From assembly GCA_013400155.1 (NCBI GenBank), contig VXBM01000043.1, forward strand, positions 78,532-142,531: a DNA stretch of 64,000 nt. The letters run 5' to 3'. Numbering within the stretch: position 1 is the stretch's first letter; each line of letters opens with the position of its first letter. Position numbers and translations under genes: made by a program. The notes below the pieces were generated by a model. That model had not been told where the DNA came from. It saw only the letters and a program-made list of their open reading frames with translations, and did no database searches. This DNA comes from Helopsaltes ochotensis (Eukaryota; Chordata; Aves; Passeriformes; Locustellidae). Shown one piece after another: positions 51,301-63,659 of this stretch.

Positions 51301-54300
51301 ATTAATCTAGTTAGACTCTTGATTTCAATGTAGGAAGGTATGTGCCGTGTCTATGTCCAGAGAAACCAATCACTTATGCACAAACTGTTGATCTTTTTGG
51401 TTCCAGTTATAGCTGTAATTCATTTGTCCCACTGAACTGGGTTTAACAAGCTTGAATGATAAAGGTTCAGCTTCAGCTCCTCAATCATACCAATGTGTTT
51501 CTTGATTCAGTATCTTTTAAATTAATTCAGAAACTTCCACAGTTCCAAGAGAAAATTATTATCTTATCATCCTCTTGATTTTTTTGATACAGTGAATAAT
51601 GGAGCTATTAAAAATGAGTAAGATCAGAAAACTTAATTTAATTGATTAGTCGGTTCTGTGAAATCAATATATTTGTGTAAAAGCTGTGAAAAACTGAAAC
51701 AAAACCTATTTTTTCTTGCACTTCCATATTAGATAAATAGTGTAATAAAATAACAGTATAATAGCCTTCCTTCAGTTTTCTTTAAGCATCAGACAGAAGT
51801 CACTTTGTTCCATAAGTTTTTTCACCAAACATATGTCCATTTAAAAGAGAAAGGATTATCCAACCCAGAAGGGAAAGTATAACAAAAGGACTGCTAGTAT
51901 CTAGGAACAGTATAATTTGCTAGGAAAAGGAAATACTCCTTATAAGAACATGTAAGAATCTTTTAATGAGGAACCTGCTCTTTTTTCCAGCATAACCAGT
52001 GGCAGAACTGGGACTGAGGCACTTCTTAATCTTCAGTATGTACATCCACAGATGCTTGCATTTCATATAGTGCTACCAGTACTGCAAGCACTGCGTGCCA
52101 GGGACTCCATGGTCCTCTTTTAAGACCTCCTTTGCCAAAACTAGCCCACAACTTTTGGAATAATCTCTACAACTAATGAATGCTTACTATGGAGTGGGAA
52201 TCAAACACAAGAGCTGTTAGCCTGTTGCAACGCTCAGTTATCTTGACTATTAAAACTTCAACTTCCTTGAGTCTCACACTTCGTTTTGCTTCTTTTTTTT
52301 TTACAGCTTCTTCACAAAATTCCTTTCCCAATGATAGATGCTTACATCCTATGATCAAATGGTCCTTATCCTCTTTACATGCTTGTCAAACATGGGCAAT
52401 ATAAGGAATTGGATTTCTCTTCATATTCATCATTTTTTTGAGCCCAGGATGGACAAGGAGGTCTTCTTCAGCAAAACTGACACTCCTTATCAGCAATTTG
52501 TCAACAGTAAAACTCTGCCATGCTCTTAAACTCTTCTCCAGTGCTTTGGAAAACTACTGGTCCATCTGCCCTCTATTTTATAACCTATTCTAATAAAACG
52601 TCTCAAATTGCATTTGACTGCTCTTTTCCTTTGTTTTGTCCTTCCTCAAAGTCCACAGGCCTTGCAAATAAGTGAAAACAGAGAAGTAATCTGGTCAGAA
52701 TAATGTGTGAATTTGGGAAAGACCATTGCAACTCGTAACTTTGAACAATTCAGCAAAATCCTATGTCTGTGAGTCATCAGATCAATTCCATAATACAAAT
52801 ACAAATATGAAAAAGACAATAAGCTGAAAACATTCACTAAATATACTGATTAATGCACCCAGAAAGTTGCCGAATGCTAGGTTCCTGCTGAATATAGTTC
52901 AGCTATTTCCCTGAATTCTAGTCCATGTAATTATAGGTTTTTATTAGAGGATTCACATATTGCCTTTATAGCTTCAACATCTATTTCAGTTTCAGCTAGA
53001 ATTCATGAAAGCACATTCCCATTCCTTAAAATGCACTGCATGAGGCACATTCTGGGTCAGAGTCAACTCTCACACAAGTAAATCTGGATTAACAAAATCC
53101 ACAGAGGCTAATGTACTGGTACTAGCACAAAGCAAACAGTAAAAATGGACTCACATCCACATATTTTAAAAGCAAAGAGCTCCACCTTATCAAACTATAC
53201 AAAATCCTTGAATCTGGGAGAGAAGAATGCAGAAAATGAAAATAAAAAATTAATGCTCCCCTAAGGAGATAAAACTGGTAATGACTTAAAAGTGACTTAA
53301 TTGTTCTATTTTCTGTATAGCAGTTTCCATGGAAGGGTAAGAGTAGCAGAAGGCTGAAGTTTAGCTGTTTCTTCACTGTGATGCAGAATCTGATATGACA
53401 AATTCTTTGCTCAGTTGTTTGAACAACTTAAAACACATGCTAGGCAGCTTAAGGAAGGAAATTAACACAGTTTGCTCATTCACTGGGAAAAGTGAATTAG
53501 GAATAGAGCCTGGGACGTATGTTAGCAAAACCCCCACGTATATAATGCATCACACTAAGCAGCAGGTGAAGTACAAGCAGAAACTGAAAGAAGATACATC
53601 GTAGTAGTATCTTTTGAAGAAGATGCTTCAAAATTGAAGTATGCTAGTACCAGACCTGGTCTGGCATTCATTTCCCACTGAAATTTAAAATGGGATTCAG
53701 CTGAATTCCCAATCCCTTCACTCTCAGAGCATGGATGTTTCAGCATCTGCAGGTGCAAGGAAAAGAGAGAAGACTTTTTGACTCCCCCTGCACATTGGGG
53801 TGGTACATGCACTCATCACCTGGTGCAGTCCCAGGGCTGCATGGCCCCCATTTACATCAGCCTGCACCTATCCCTGTCCTCACTCTCTGGCAAAAGCATT
53901 AATATCCATACCAAGGCAACAATTTACTCTTTTACACTCTTTTGCAAGCAGAAGTACTCACAGAAGCTTTGATTTACCACTGGCATTTATCCCCATTACT
54001 CACAGGCCCTTGTGTAGTATATGGATATTGTCAACAATATCATCCATGCCACATTGATATTCTTAATAGCAAACATCCCGGTACTGAATTACACAGCAAA
54101 TGTACTCAACAGGGCATTGCGTGACTCAGAGCATATCCAGAAAATCTGAATAGTCCACCGAAATCATGAAACAGTAAGTGGATTGCTTTCAAAGTTGTTC
54201 ACATTACAAACAGATTACTTATACCCATGACTGTATTTGGACACTTAAGTTCAAAGACTTTAGCCGCATTTTATGTGAAGCTGACCTCCATAACATTCAG

Positions 54301-54984
54301 AGCACAGCATGGTAACTAGAAAGAAATGTAGGGATCATAAATGCACAAACTGTTTAGTACACTGCTCAAAGTATCTTTGCTGTCACGCACAATAGCTTAG
54401 CAAAAAATAATCAAAAGTTTTGTTCAAAGCTGAGTTACTACCACCCTGCCTGGCTCTGCTGGAAATGTAATTTTAACTGCAAAAAATACAACAGGTTCCA
54501 CTAAGATGTGAACAAAGCAGAGCCTTTAACTGGAGCGGGGAGAGAGAGTAGCTACCACATGTACTGGCTACATGGGACAGGAAGAAGATGCTGAAGCAAG
54601 CAGCTTTACAAGTTAGGTGAAAATTCAACTGTTGCAATAAGAATGGCTGAGAAAATATGTCCCTGTTTAAATTATCTAGTCCTGCCTCAGTGACAGACCA
54701 TTTCATACAATAATGGTCACACCATGCAGTGACAGATTTGCATTTCTGAGCTGTATTTTGGGAAGGAGCCAATTAATGAAACAGGGACAAAGGAATGGTA
54801 ACATCAGAAAAAGCAGGCTCCAGCTGGCCCAGGAGTCCCTTCCAGGATGGGCTGGTACCAGTTAACCCACAGGAAGTTGCCAAATGCCCTAAAGCAGCAA
54901 TGGAAGGCCTTCTGAAATAGGAAATTTCTCTTAACTTCTAGTAATGTTATTTGTTTTAACTGTGCATGTTCTCACTGCCCTGTA
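48370..54984. other. Long non-coding stretch
   Basis: More than 6 kb without a clear interspersed repeat. A GTTT-rich low-complexity patch lies at 48938-48994. The 50,850-51,780 part is AT-rich with many TAATT/TTAAT words. A GTGGCAGAACTGGGA word at 52000 hints at a SINE tail but is too short to call. Confidence 0.5.
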
Positions 54985-55120
54985 CTCATGTCTAAATTCC
55001 TTTTGAAACCCATTACAGTCTTCAGCTATGTTGCCTTGTTACAGTGAGGTCCACAAATCCTTTAGGCACTGGGAAAAAACCTTTCTTTTGCGAAGTTTGA
55101 TTGCTGCCTTTCAGTTTCAC
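54985..55120 (-). mobile_element. Ancient CR1/L3-type LINE fragment
   Basis: Plus-strand anchors, in the expected order for a reverse-oriented CR1-clade ORF2 end, are CTCATGTCTAAATTCCTTTTG, ACAGTGAGGTCCAC, CACTGGGAAAAAACCTTTC and TTTGATTGCTGCCTTTCAG. It overlaps the same part of the element family as 45862-46090 but is an independent copy. Confidence 0.6.
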
Positions 55121-56859
55121 AGACAGCTCTCACCACCACCTAATATTTATTAACAGTTTGCAGTTAAAAAAACCCTTTGTGGTTCATTCTGTCTCTTGGC
55201 CACAGGCTTCTGAGAAATATTGTTAACTAATTAAGTGGAAGAGGCAAAGATGGTGGCACCATGGGTACGTTCAGGGTTGGTTTTTTTTAAGAGTCTGTCT
55301 ACAGCCATGGTTCAGATGTAGGGACACCCTATAACATTCCTCACTATAGTTTCTGTCCAGTCTCATGGTCATGGCCATGGAGTCAGGAGCCCAGACAACA
55401 AAGGGTTTATACCACTCTTAGTAATAATGTGAACTCTTCATATCATTTCCAAAGGATAAAAGGTCAGAAATGCAGAAATTAAGACGGCAAATATTTAACT
55501 TTACTGAGAGACAAAATCATGCAAGAAGGTAGCATTCTGCTCCTTGTTTTCTTGGAGGCAGTTTTCATGGATGAGATGCCTGCAGATCATCACCTTATCT
55601 ATAGAGGCTGAATCCAAATGCTCACCTATGAGTTACCCAAGTCTTAGTCACAATCCAAAATGCAACAGGATACTCCTCTTCACATCACTTTGTTACACAC
55701 AAACTATGTGTGGAATACACATAGCTGAAGTTGTAAGTTAGTGTAGTATTCACAAGCAGAGAGTAGCCTTTTGAATATAATAATTTTCCAAATAAAAAGC
55801 CATCTATTGCTGAACTAAGTTTTCACACTTTGTCTTTACAAAAAGAATCATAATGCAGAGGTAATGTCAGCAAGGATACACCACTGACTTTATGAAAATT
55901 ATTTAGCTTTTCATAATGGAAATGTAAGCATAAGTTAAAGCAATTACAAAAACATATATGTCAAAAATGTGTACTTTTCAGGAGCCTTGATTATTTTGAG
56001 GTTGGTTGGTTTTCACAAGGCAAGCTTCCTGTAGTCCTTTTAACTTCCTGACTGCTAAGTCTACATTATAAGCAGGGTTATATTGTTGAAGGACAATCCC
56101 ACTGTAATCAATACAACATCATGATAACAACCAACGTCCCTAAGGCAAAAACAAGGATCTCTGTTGGAGTAAACTCTCCTGGGACATCCAAAAGGATAAA
56201 AAGAAAGAAACAAAACCTTATTCTGAGATCTGACTTACAAAATCCTATAAGGAGAAACACAGAGAGGAAATCTTGTTTTATGGAGAATACAAGTTTAAAT
56301 ATTTTGGGAAATATCCAGGCACATATAAACAGTTATTCATTCTGATGTTCAAAGATACAGAAAATAGACTAAGCTTTTAATTCTACTTTTCTGGAGTCTT
56401 ATTTATCAGCACAAACCAGATGTGTCAATAGGGTAGTGCTGAAGATGTCTCCCACTGTCACCTTATGTCTAAGGTCAAGTGTTTTGTAGCCTTTGCTGTT
56501 CTAGGTGATTAACAACAGTTTTAGCTGTAGACAGCTGGATGCTTACAGTGTTGCAAGCACTGATGGTTAGTCTTGTCTTTGATTATATGAATCGACTTTG
56601 GCTTCAACAATAGTTGAAAATTCTGTGGAACTCGACAAACTACAAATAGATTTCTCTGACTTTCTTGTTTTCATTCCAATGTGTACAAATTACCTCAACA
56701 CGCCCTTTTTTTTTCTGAAAACACTAAGGTCTGAAAGAAACTCTTGTTATATTGTTGCCACTTAGGTTTCACTGAGCCTGCATTATCTACTCACAGCTTT
56801 AATGACTTCCTGCAGAGAGAGGCTCTGTAGAAGTCTTGGCAGCAGGGCTAAGAATAGCA
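55121..56859. other. Non-coding stretch, nothing recognised
   Basis: Short chance frames only. No repeat family seen. Confidence 0.5.
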
Positions 56860-57330
56860 TTAAATGCAAGGTTATCTAGGCATTACACTCACTGTAACAT
56901 GCAATTAACTCTCCTCTTCCATTTTCATTACACAATTATTCATTAATGTCAATTTAATTTTATGCATTGTTCTACATGACCGAAGGCTGATTACGGGCCT
57001 TTTCACTCCAATATCCCAAGTTAACTGGTGCCAGCCTCTCTCAGGGCTGCCTAATTGCAATTTAGCCCAGACAATTCCTCCCATTTTTGCCCTCCAGTAA
57101 TGGAACAACAGATCACGGCCAGGTAAAGATTTTAAGGTGGAAATGAAGCCCAAGCCTGAGCAGCACTGAAAAGAGTGAAGCCCTGTCCCTCTCTTCCCTT
57201 TAATATCTCACAGTCTCTGAATTGTTATTTATTGTAGCTGCCGATGCTATAAAAAACCCTCATAACTTAAATTGGCCTCTCCACCATCCCAGGGATTTCT
57301 CCAGTTATATAACGCTGCTTCAACATAAAC
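56860..57330. promoter_or_regulatory. Candidate conserved regulatory block
   Basis: Contains CACAATTATTCATTAATG (56931-56948), CAATTTAATTTTATGCATTG, GGCTGCCTAATTGCAATTTA (57044 onward) and CAGTAATGGAACAACAG. It has several CpGs and no repeat signature, the texture of a developmental enhancer. This is inference without alignment. Confidence 0.35.
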
Positions 57331-58590
57331 CCAACGTTATGCATTGTAAAGACTCTGTACAGTGTATATTTAACTGATTTGTTCAACAAGAAGGTAGCTA
57401 TGCTATGATCTCTTTTCATTGAATTGGTTTGCCTCACTGGTTATCTTTTGGCAAAGTTTTGAAAAAAATTTTAAGCATTTTCATGTTTAACTTCTTGTAC
57501 TTTATTCAGTTCAGCTCTCTGAAAAACAATTCTTTATCAGATAATTTTCCTGACAAAAGAATGTGGAAAGTCTCGCACTTACAGCAACACATCATACAAG
57601 GTGTTTTCACTGCAAACCACTAAATAAGCCATCTAAAAAAGTCAGGATATAAATATAGCCAAAATCAATACAGATTCTTCTACATCATCTTCTCCTAGTA
57701 ATTTACATTGTACTTTAAATCTGCACAAGCAGCTCATCATTACTTTTTTCCCCATTTTTAGTGGCAGACCATACCCTAAAATAAGATTTAAAGAATCATA
57801 AGACATAAGCCATGAGCATGTTTCCTCCAAATCACGTGAGACTGAATGACACAGATTAAAAACCCCATAAAAATTGAGGAAATAATTCAGTATCTTCTAC
57901 CTGAGTGAGCTACCAGTTCAATTTCAGAAGAGGATTTCCATGAGGCCTTTTCCACACACCTGGTAGAAAGACTGTGATGAGACATGCCTTAAACATTGTC
58001 TGATGCCTCTGGGTAGGCAACAAGCTGCTTCTTTGGAAGCAATAATGCAAGAAAACAAGTTATATGCATTACAGCACCCTTTTCTCTTCTTTTTGACACT
58101 GTGTTTAAGGCAGTGTCAGCATTCTTGCTTGAAACCCCCGTTTTCAGGGGCTGTATAACGCAGTCAAAAAATGAATTCCACACTGAAACTCGGCACCTTT
58201 CAGCCTAAGAGCGAAACTTTTTTCCAAACTGACAAAACCAAAATCCTTTTGGTTGCTTCTAGGTTGCACTGTTCCCTCCCTCTCCCCCACTCAAACTGTA
58301 GCAAACTCACTGCACAGTTCACTTTATATAAACACTACAAATAAAGATGATTTGCAGGATCTCAGTCCATTAAATGAACATGTATACTTTTGGTAGTTGC
58401 TTTTTGAAGGCATTCAATAACTCAGTACTGAAAGATAAGCACAATGACTGACACACATACATTTTTAATTATTTTATCCCTTGTTATTCTTTACTGTGTT
58501 GAGTTTCGTGGTGATTTAAATCATTAGGAATAAGGATATTAAGCATGCAGAATACTCAATTCATGGTGATATGTTAGACTGGAAACCTAA
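57331..58590. other. Non-coding stretch, nothing recognised
   Basis: Short chance frames only. It ends at an in-frame stop that bounds the next feature. Confidence 0.5.
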
Positions 58591-59472
58591 CTAACCATCT
58601 TTGTCAACGGCACAGCCACGTTCTCTGCAAAGGAGCCCTACAGCGGCTGCTTAAAAATGCTCAAACGTGTACTTAACAAACTAAATGTGAATGGATATGA
58701 TAAGGTTCTTATAGACCATGATGCAGTAAAAACTATTTTAAAACTCCCTAAATAGGTTTTAACTTAATTAGGTCAATATGTGTGTTTAAAGCTTAACTTA
58801 TATGATCAGGTCAATAACTGGTATTTGGGGGATTTTAAAACACAGATTTTTAAAGATTTTAGTTTGGTATTTTTAACAAAAGGCAAAATAAAAAAACCTG
58901 CAGGGTTTTTTTATACCTGCAGGCTAAGGTATAAACCAGACAGGGTCAAGAAATTAAAAGTGAAGGCTGGCATTATGGTTCAAAATTGCAGAGGGCCACA
59001 CACAGCATGGGAGGTGTCAATGCTGTACATGCTGTATTGCCCTGACTAATTGCACAAGTGGAGGATAAAGTGGGAAAGAATTAAAAAAAAGATTTGGTCT
59101 ATTTTTGATGACTGTGTTTTTGATATAGCTTATATTGACCTGGATCTTTAAGTTAGGAGTCTTACACTTCCATATTTTGTTTTGAATTCAGCTTTTTCTT
59201 CTAAATTCACACAGATTTTAACAGCTAAACTTGTTTGATACTTTGATTTTTTGGCCTTAACTTATAAGTTCTATAAGTTACCAATAGTTTATTGCCTTCT
59301 ACAGCTTTTTGATTCATGCTCTGTTTGCTTTCCCTCTGTGAGCTTTATGGTCATGGGACCTAATTTGCTGGTTTCTTTATGTATGTTAGACAAAATCTGT
59401 ACCACTAACAGAGCTCAGTTTGGGTCTAAAAGTTTTATATCTAAAGTTAAACCATTATTGCGTAACAAATAG
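58591..59472 (+). pseudogene. Decayed single-frame coding remnant of unknown family
   Basis: Seen: one reading frame (codons beginning at 58591) runs about 294 codons to a stop at 59470-59472, interrupted only by stops at 58753, 58765, 59047, 59149 and 59236 and with no frameshift. From the local AT content I would expect roughly 20 stops in a random frame of this length (rough estimate). Open parts are 58591-58752, 58768-59046, 59050-59148, 59152-59235 and 59239-59469. Third codon positions are mostly A or T, and the product would be rich in Lys, Leu, Phe, Asp and Tyr. Codons are very unlike typical GC3-rich avian genes. I recognise no domain. Two CCTGCAGG octamers lie 19 bases apart (58897, 58916). 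Inference: an old insertion derived from AT-rich coding sequence, such as an endogenous viral element, a self-synthesising DNA transposon fragment or a retrocopy of a divergent gene. I see no poly(A), LTR or terminal repeat to choose between them. A chance frame remains possible. Confidence 0.4.
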
Positions 59473-60109
59473 TTACTCAGAAAATGCCCTTGCATCTGTC
59501 AACTCCCTAAAGTCAACAACTGATTTGAACTCTTTGTATTTAAACTAATCATGCAATAACGTTTCAAACCAGCCAGTGTTACTGCAGTGCACGGCACAGG
59601 CCTTCATGCACAACCTTCTAGGTAGAATTTCTTAACCAACACAAAGCAAGAGCTGCCAGCGGTGAGGAACAATTTGGATGGGATTAATGAAACAGTGAAA
59701 GTCACACAATGGGCACAACTGCACTTGAAAGTTTATGGGCCACCTTTTCTCTTGATGTTTTTGGCAAGCTGAAATAGGTGCCATGCACAGATAAAGGGTT
59801 ACATGGCTGGGATGCTGAGGCTTGGAATAAGTACCTATGTACAACTGTATGCTTTTGCCTACAAAACTTGTAAAAAGTATTGCGACTACCCATATCTGCT
59901 CATATTTTTTAAACCAGAATTTGAATTTCAGTAGATTAGACAAAAATTTGTAATGAACGTCAATACGACAGGTATTGAATACAGCATTCACTGAGTGAAC
60001 GTTAAAGGAATGTTAAATGGTTGAGAATAGCAAAACTGGATAAAATCATGACAAAGCTACAGGTTTACATCTGAAATCCCATGGCCATGGAAATGGAGCC
60101 CTGAAAGTT
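59473..60109. other. Non-coding stretch
   Basis: A 119-codon minus frame (59632-59991) has no recognisable domain. No repeat family seen. Confidence 0.45.
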
Positions 60110-60600
60110 TAAATACAATTATCTGGCACCTAAATAATAATGTCCAAAACCAAATTTGTCTGGGAGTAATTTGGGGCTAGACAGGCAGCAGCCACGCACT
60201 GTCTCCCCCGAGAGCAGTCCACCATGTGCGCTTAGATCTGAGCTGAGCATGCGTCTTGCATGTCCTGCAGCCGAGATGGGAAGGGGCTGCAATGGCCCAC
60301 AGGTGGGGGCTCTGGTGGGTGACACAAAATGGAGCCTCCAAGGGGCTGAGCCAAGGCGACTTCTGCAAAGTCAGTCTCGATTGGAAACATTCTCCGTGGC
60401 TCCTAATAGGAGCAGATTGGTTTTTCATGGGCTAAAATTCAGAGAGGAGGGAACCAGCTTGCCTTATGATTATTTATTCCATTGTTTAGTTTTAGACCAT
60501 ATTCAGGTACTGGGCATGCTCCCTGCTAAGACAGCTTTTTAAGTATGCTGCCTGTTTAGTTTGCCAAGCATATGTAAACAGTTTAAAAAAATGAAATAAC
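60110..60600. promoter_or_regulatory. Candidate conserved regulatory block with CpG-containing core
   Basis: A GC-richer core (60180-60370) keeps CpGs in CCACGCACTG, CCCCCGAGAG, GTGCGCTTAG, ATGCGTC and AAGGCGAC. It is flanked by AT-rich TGATTATTTATTCC and TTTGCCAAGCATATG. Frames open on both strands (128 codons plus, 83 and 68 minus), as expected from composition. It may be an enhancer; a small exon cannot be excluded. Confidence 0.35.
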
Positions 60601-62365
60601 TCTTCTGTATTAAAAATATATATTTATTTCCCCCCTCCCCCTAAAAAACCCCAATTGTTTTTCATTATGACTTGCTTGCATGCCAAATTCCATTTAAGCA
60701 AATAAAAATATTTTTTAGGTATAGGATTTTTTTAAAAAAACAGCATTATAGTTATGTAAAATCTATGCTCCTGCAATTTAAAACAATGCTACCCTGGAGT
60801 TTTAAATTTTCCAAAATGAGGATTTATAATGAAACACCTGACAAAACCTTAACATACAGATACTAATAAGTTATCCTGTAAACAATGAATCTGATTTGGA
60901 TTTTTTTAAAACTACCTTATTTATTCTAGCATGACTTCACTTAGTCCAGTGAAATAGCTTCCCCCATTTACCTTATTGTGAGTGGTTGCAATCATGCATG
61001 GTATATGGTAAACACATGTTGGGGGATCTGTACAGATCATTTTTTTAAGGTCTACATTGACAAAAATGGATAGTAGATGAGGTGAGGTTTCTAATGAGTT
61101 AGCCAGAAAAACACTTAATGAATAAAACTAAACGTGTGTTACTTCAAATGCCATTATAGACTGCATTTTTACCTTATAGCTGTTCGGTTTTCTTGGCCCC
61201 CCTGCCCTGTTACATTAAATCTGCCCAGCATTCTTGACAATATACTTTTTGGTTTCTGTATAATTTGGTCATTTTACTAATAGGGTTTATAGAAATACTA
61301 TGTTCTATTTAGAGGTAGTGTTACTTACAAGCAAATGGCAATTGTATGGCTATTCTAAAAGGCTGAAATTGCCCACTGAGGTATTATTCCAGCTGTTGCA
61401 GGCCTTGTAATGGCCTTAGGTGCTGACTCAGAGTAGGACTTTGTGTTGCAGAATCCTGCTCTAAACTGTAATTCTAATGAGCCTCATGACAAGGGCGATA
61501 GCTGCTGGGGTGAGAAGGTAACTTCACTGTCTGAGCTAGAGCCCAACACAAAATCCAGGGCGTGGGCACAGATTTGCACTTAAAGAATGACAGTGGGAGA
61601 GCAGTGAGCAGTGAGTAGTTGCTTCCAGTCATGTAAAACCAACTATAAATCAAGTGAGCATTTGGCATCTTAAGCAGATATAGTAAGTTTTTCTCCAAGT
61701 ATTTTCTGCCTAGAGTTTGATTATGGGGTTATTTAGCTTTGCAGGATGGCTTAGATCATCCCATTTAATGTCTCGCTGAGTAACAACCTGAGATCATTGA
61801 ATCACCACAAGAAAGCTCCAAAATACATTGAAAATCTGAGAGACGTCAGTCATCTCTGTTTCCTGGATTTTGCATGAATATTAGAAGGAAGATTCAGGAT
61901 TGGGTAGGACACCACGCTTTTCAGTTGGATAACATTAACTTCATTCTCAGAACAAATGTTTAGTACAAAATGTATATTCTTGACACATTGAATTTGAGAA
62001 GTTTAAAATATCCAGAAAAATCAAACAATTGCTAATAGGGCCCTTAATATGCCAGTTTCCCATAATTTCTTCCACCAGTTGAATCACTTGAACTGCCATT
62101 GCCTCTTTATCTTTGTAATACAGTGTACAGCTTTTAATATACAGTGGCAAAGTTTTCAGTCGACCAATTTGACTGGTATTCAATGAATACCTTATTCAAA
62201 CTGATCGAGCATTTTCTGCCCTTTAAATTTTATCTTCCTAATTTTAGTGGAAAGAAGCACACTGCCAGGTAAAGTCTCCCTTCAATGCATGCATGCATCT
62301 CCCATTAGCTCTAGAGGGAATTATGCACACACATCAGGAGTAAAATATACCCCATAGTGATAATG
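60601..62365. other. Non-coding stretch, AT-rich
   Basis: Contains poly(A/T) patches (60609-60625, 60728-60740) and no recognised repeat or gene. Confidence 0.5.
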
Positions 62366-62412
62366 GCTTGCATTTATATAATGCCTTTTATTCCAAAGCA
62401 CTTTTCAAACTG
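62366..62412. mobile_element. Ancient amniote SINE/LINE-tail relic
   Basis: CTTGCATTTATATAATGCC, TTTTATTCCAAAGCACTTTTCAAAC follows the same old-repeat pattern as 41503-41553. The shared order is CATTT..ATA..., CCTTT.ATTCC, then a CACTTT..AAA word. Confidence 0.5.
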
Positions 62413-63659
62413 CTCTACTGCTAATCTGATTAGAAGCTCCATCTGTAGAGTGTACCTCCATTACTCTGCTCTGCTAGCAAGCATAACATTTTCAACCCAG
62501 TCTATGACAACCCTTAAGAAAGGTGTCACTGTGTATTTAGGCTCAGGTTTTCTCAGTGGTGATCTCTTCTTCCCTCTCTTCTTTTACACAGAGTAAGTTG
62601 CAAATGCACACCCTTGTTCAATTTTTACTGTAGTATGCAAAATACACACACAAAAAAGGACACCACACAATATGGCACGAGACATCAAAAATCCAATCTG
62701 ATTTTTTGCTTTCAATGAAATCACTTGCCAAATCACCAGTGATTTCACTGATGCTCATCACGGTCTGGACCCTGCGGTATTAAGAAACTGACCCATTTTC
62801 CTCACAAAATTTCATTAATGTATAATACATATGGAACTAGATAAAGAAATACTAGTTTACAAAATAGGTCCTGAGCACAGGGAAATTATCGGTATCTTAG
62901 CAGTGAGGAGAGTCTATTTCACAAATGAACAAAATTATTTCATCCTCTCAGCTGTGGCAGGTCTGGGAGTCACTAGTCTGCCAGGAACAGCTGCATGTCC
63001 AGGATTTTGGCTTCGAACTAACAAAAGAGCACTGTACATTACTTAATCGCCAATAGTATCGCTCAATGTCTCTGAGGCAAGCCACAGAAGGGATGACACA
63101 AACACCCTTCACAGCAAAGCCCACCTGTGCAACAAAAAGTGGCGTTCTGTGGGGCTGCAGGGGATGAGGGAGAAGGAATAACGTGGACTCATGGGTAAGG
63201 GCTGCTGAAAATTACACCATACTTCTGTGACTCCAAAATAGAGCCTAAGCATGTTTCATCGATGTACAAGCAATCTGCTTGTCTTCCAAGGGTAAATTTT
63301 ACCCATTGCATTTTAAAGATTCATGTTCATTGCTTTCACAGTCACCACTGAGGTCTAATTCACATTTTGGGATGGTAGCAGCAACAGAAGAAAAACCTTT
63401 TCATGTAATATCTGTTACACAACTCCTTCTCCTCCCACTCTGTCCCCACATGCCTAATGTATTTTTATTTCATGGATGGAGATGTCTTTAATAATGTGAT
63501 AGGGATTCCAAATGGCCACCCTGATGCACCAACAGAAACAACACATTTTCACAAGATAACTTCCTCAGTGCATTCCAGTGATTTCTTTTCCTTAAGGGGG
63601 TGTCATTATTATGTTTTATCTTTGCCTGTTAGTGTAAGTTTAATTTATCATTAAGTAAC
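62413..63659. other. Non-coding stretch
   Basis: Contains a GCAT tandem (62286-62297) and nothing else recognised. Confidence 0.5.

Noticed and set aside
51996..52020. GTGGCAGAACTGGGACTGAGG as a SINE tail
   Set aside because: Too short, with no matching flanking SINE segments in order.
53484..53512. GGAATAGAGCCTGGGA as a SINE tail
   Set aside because: A single short word without the rest of the element.
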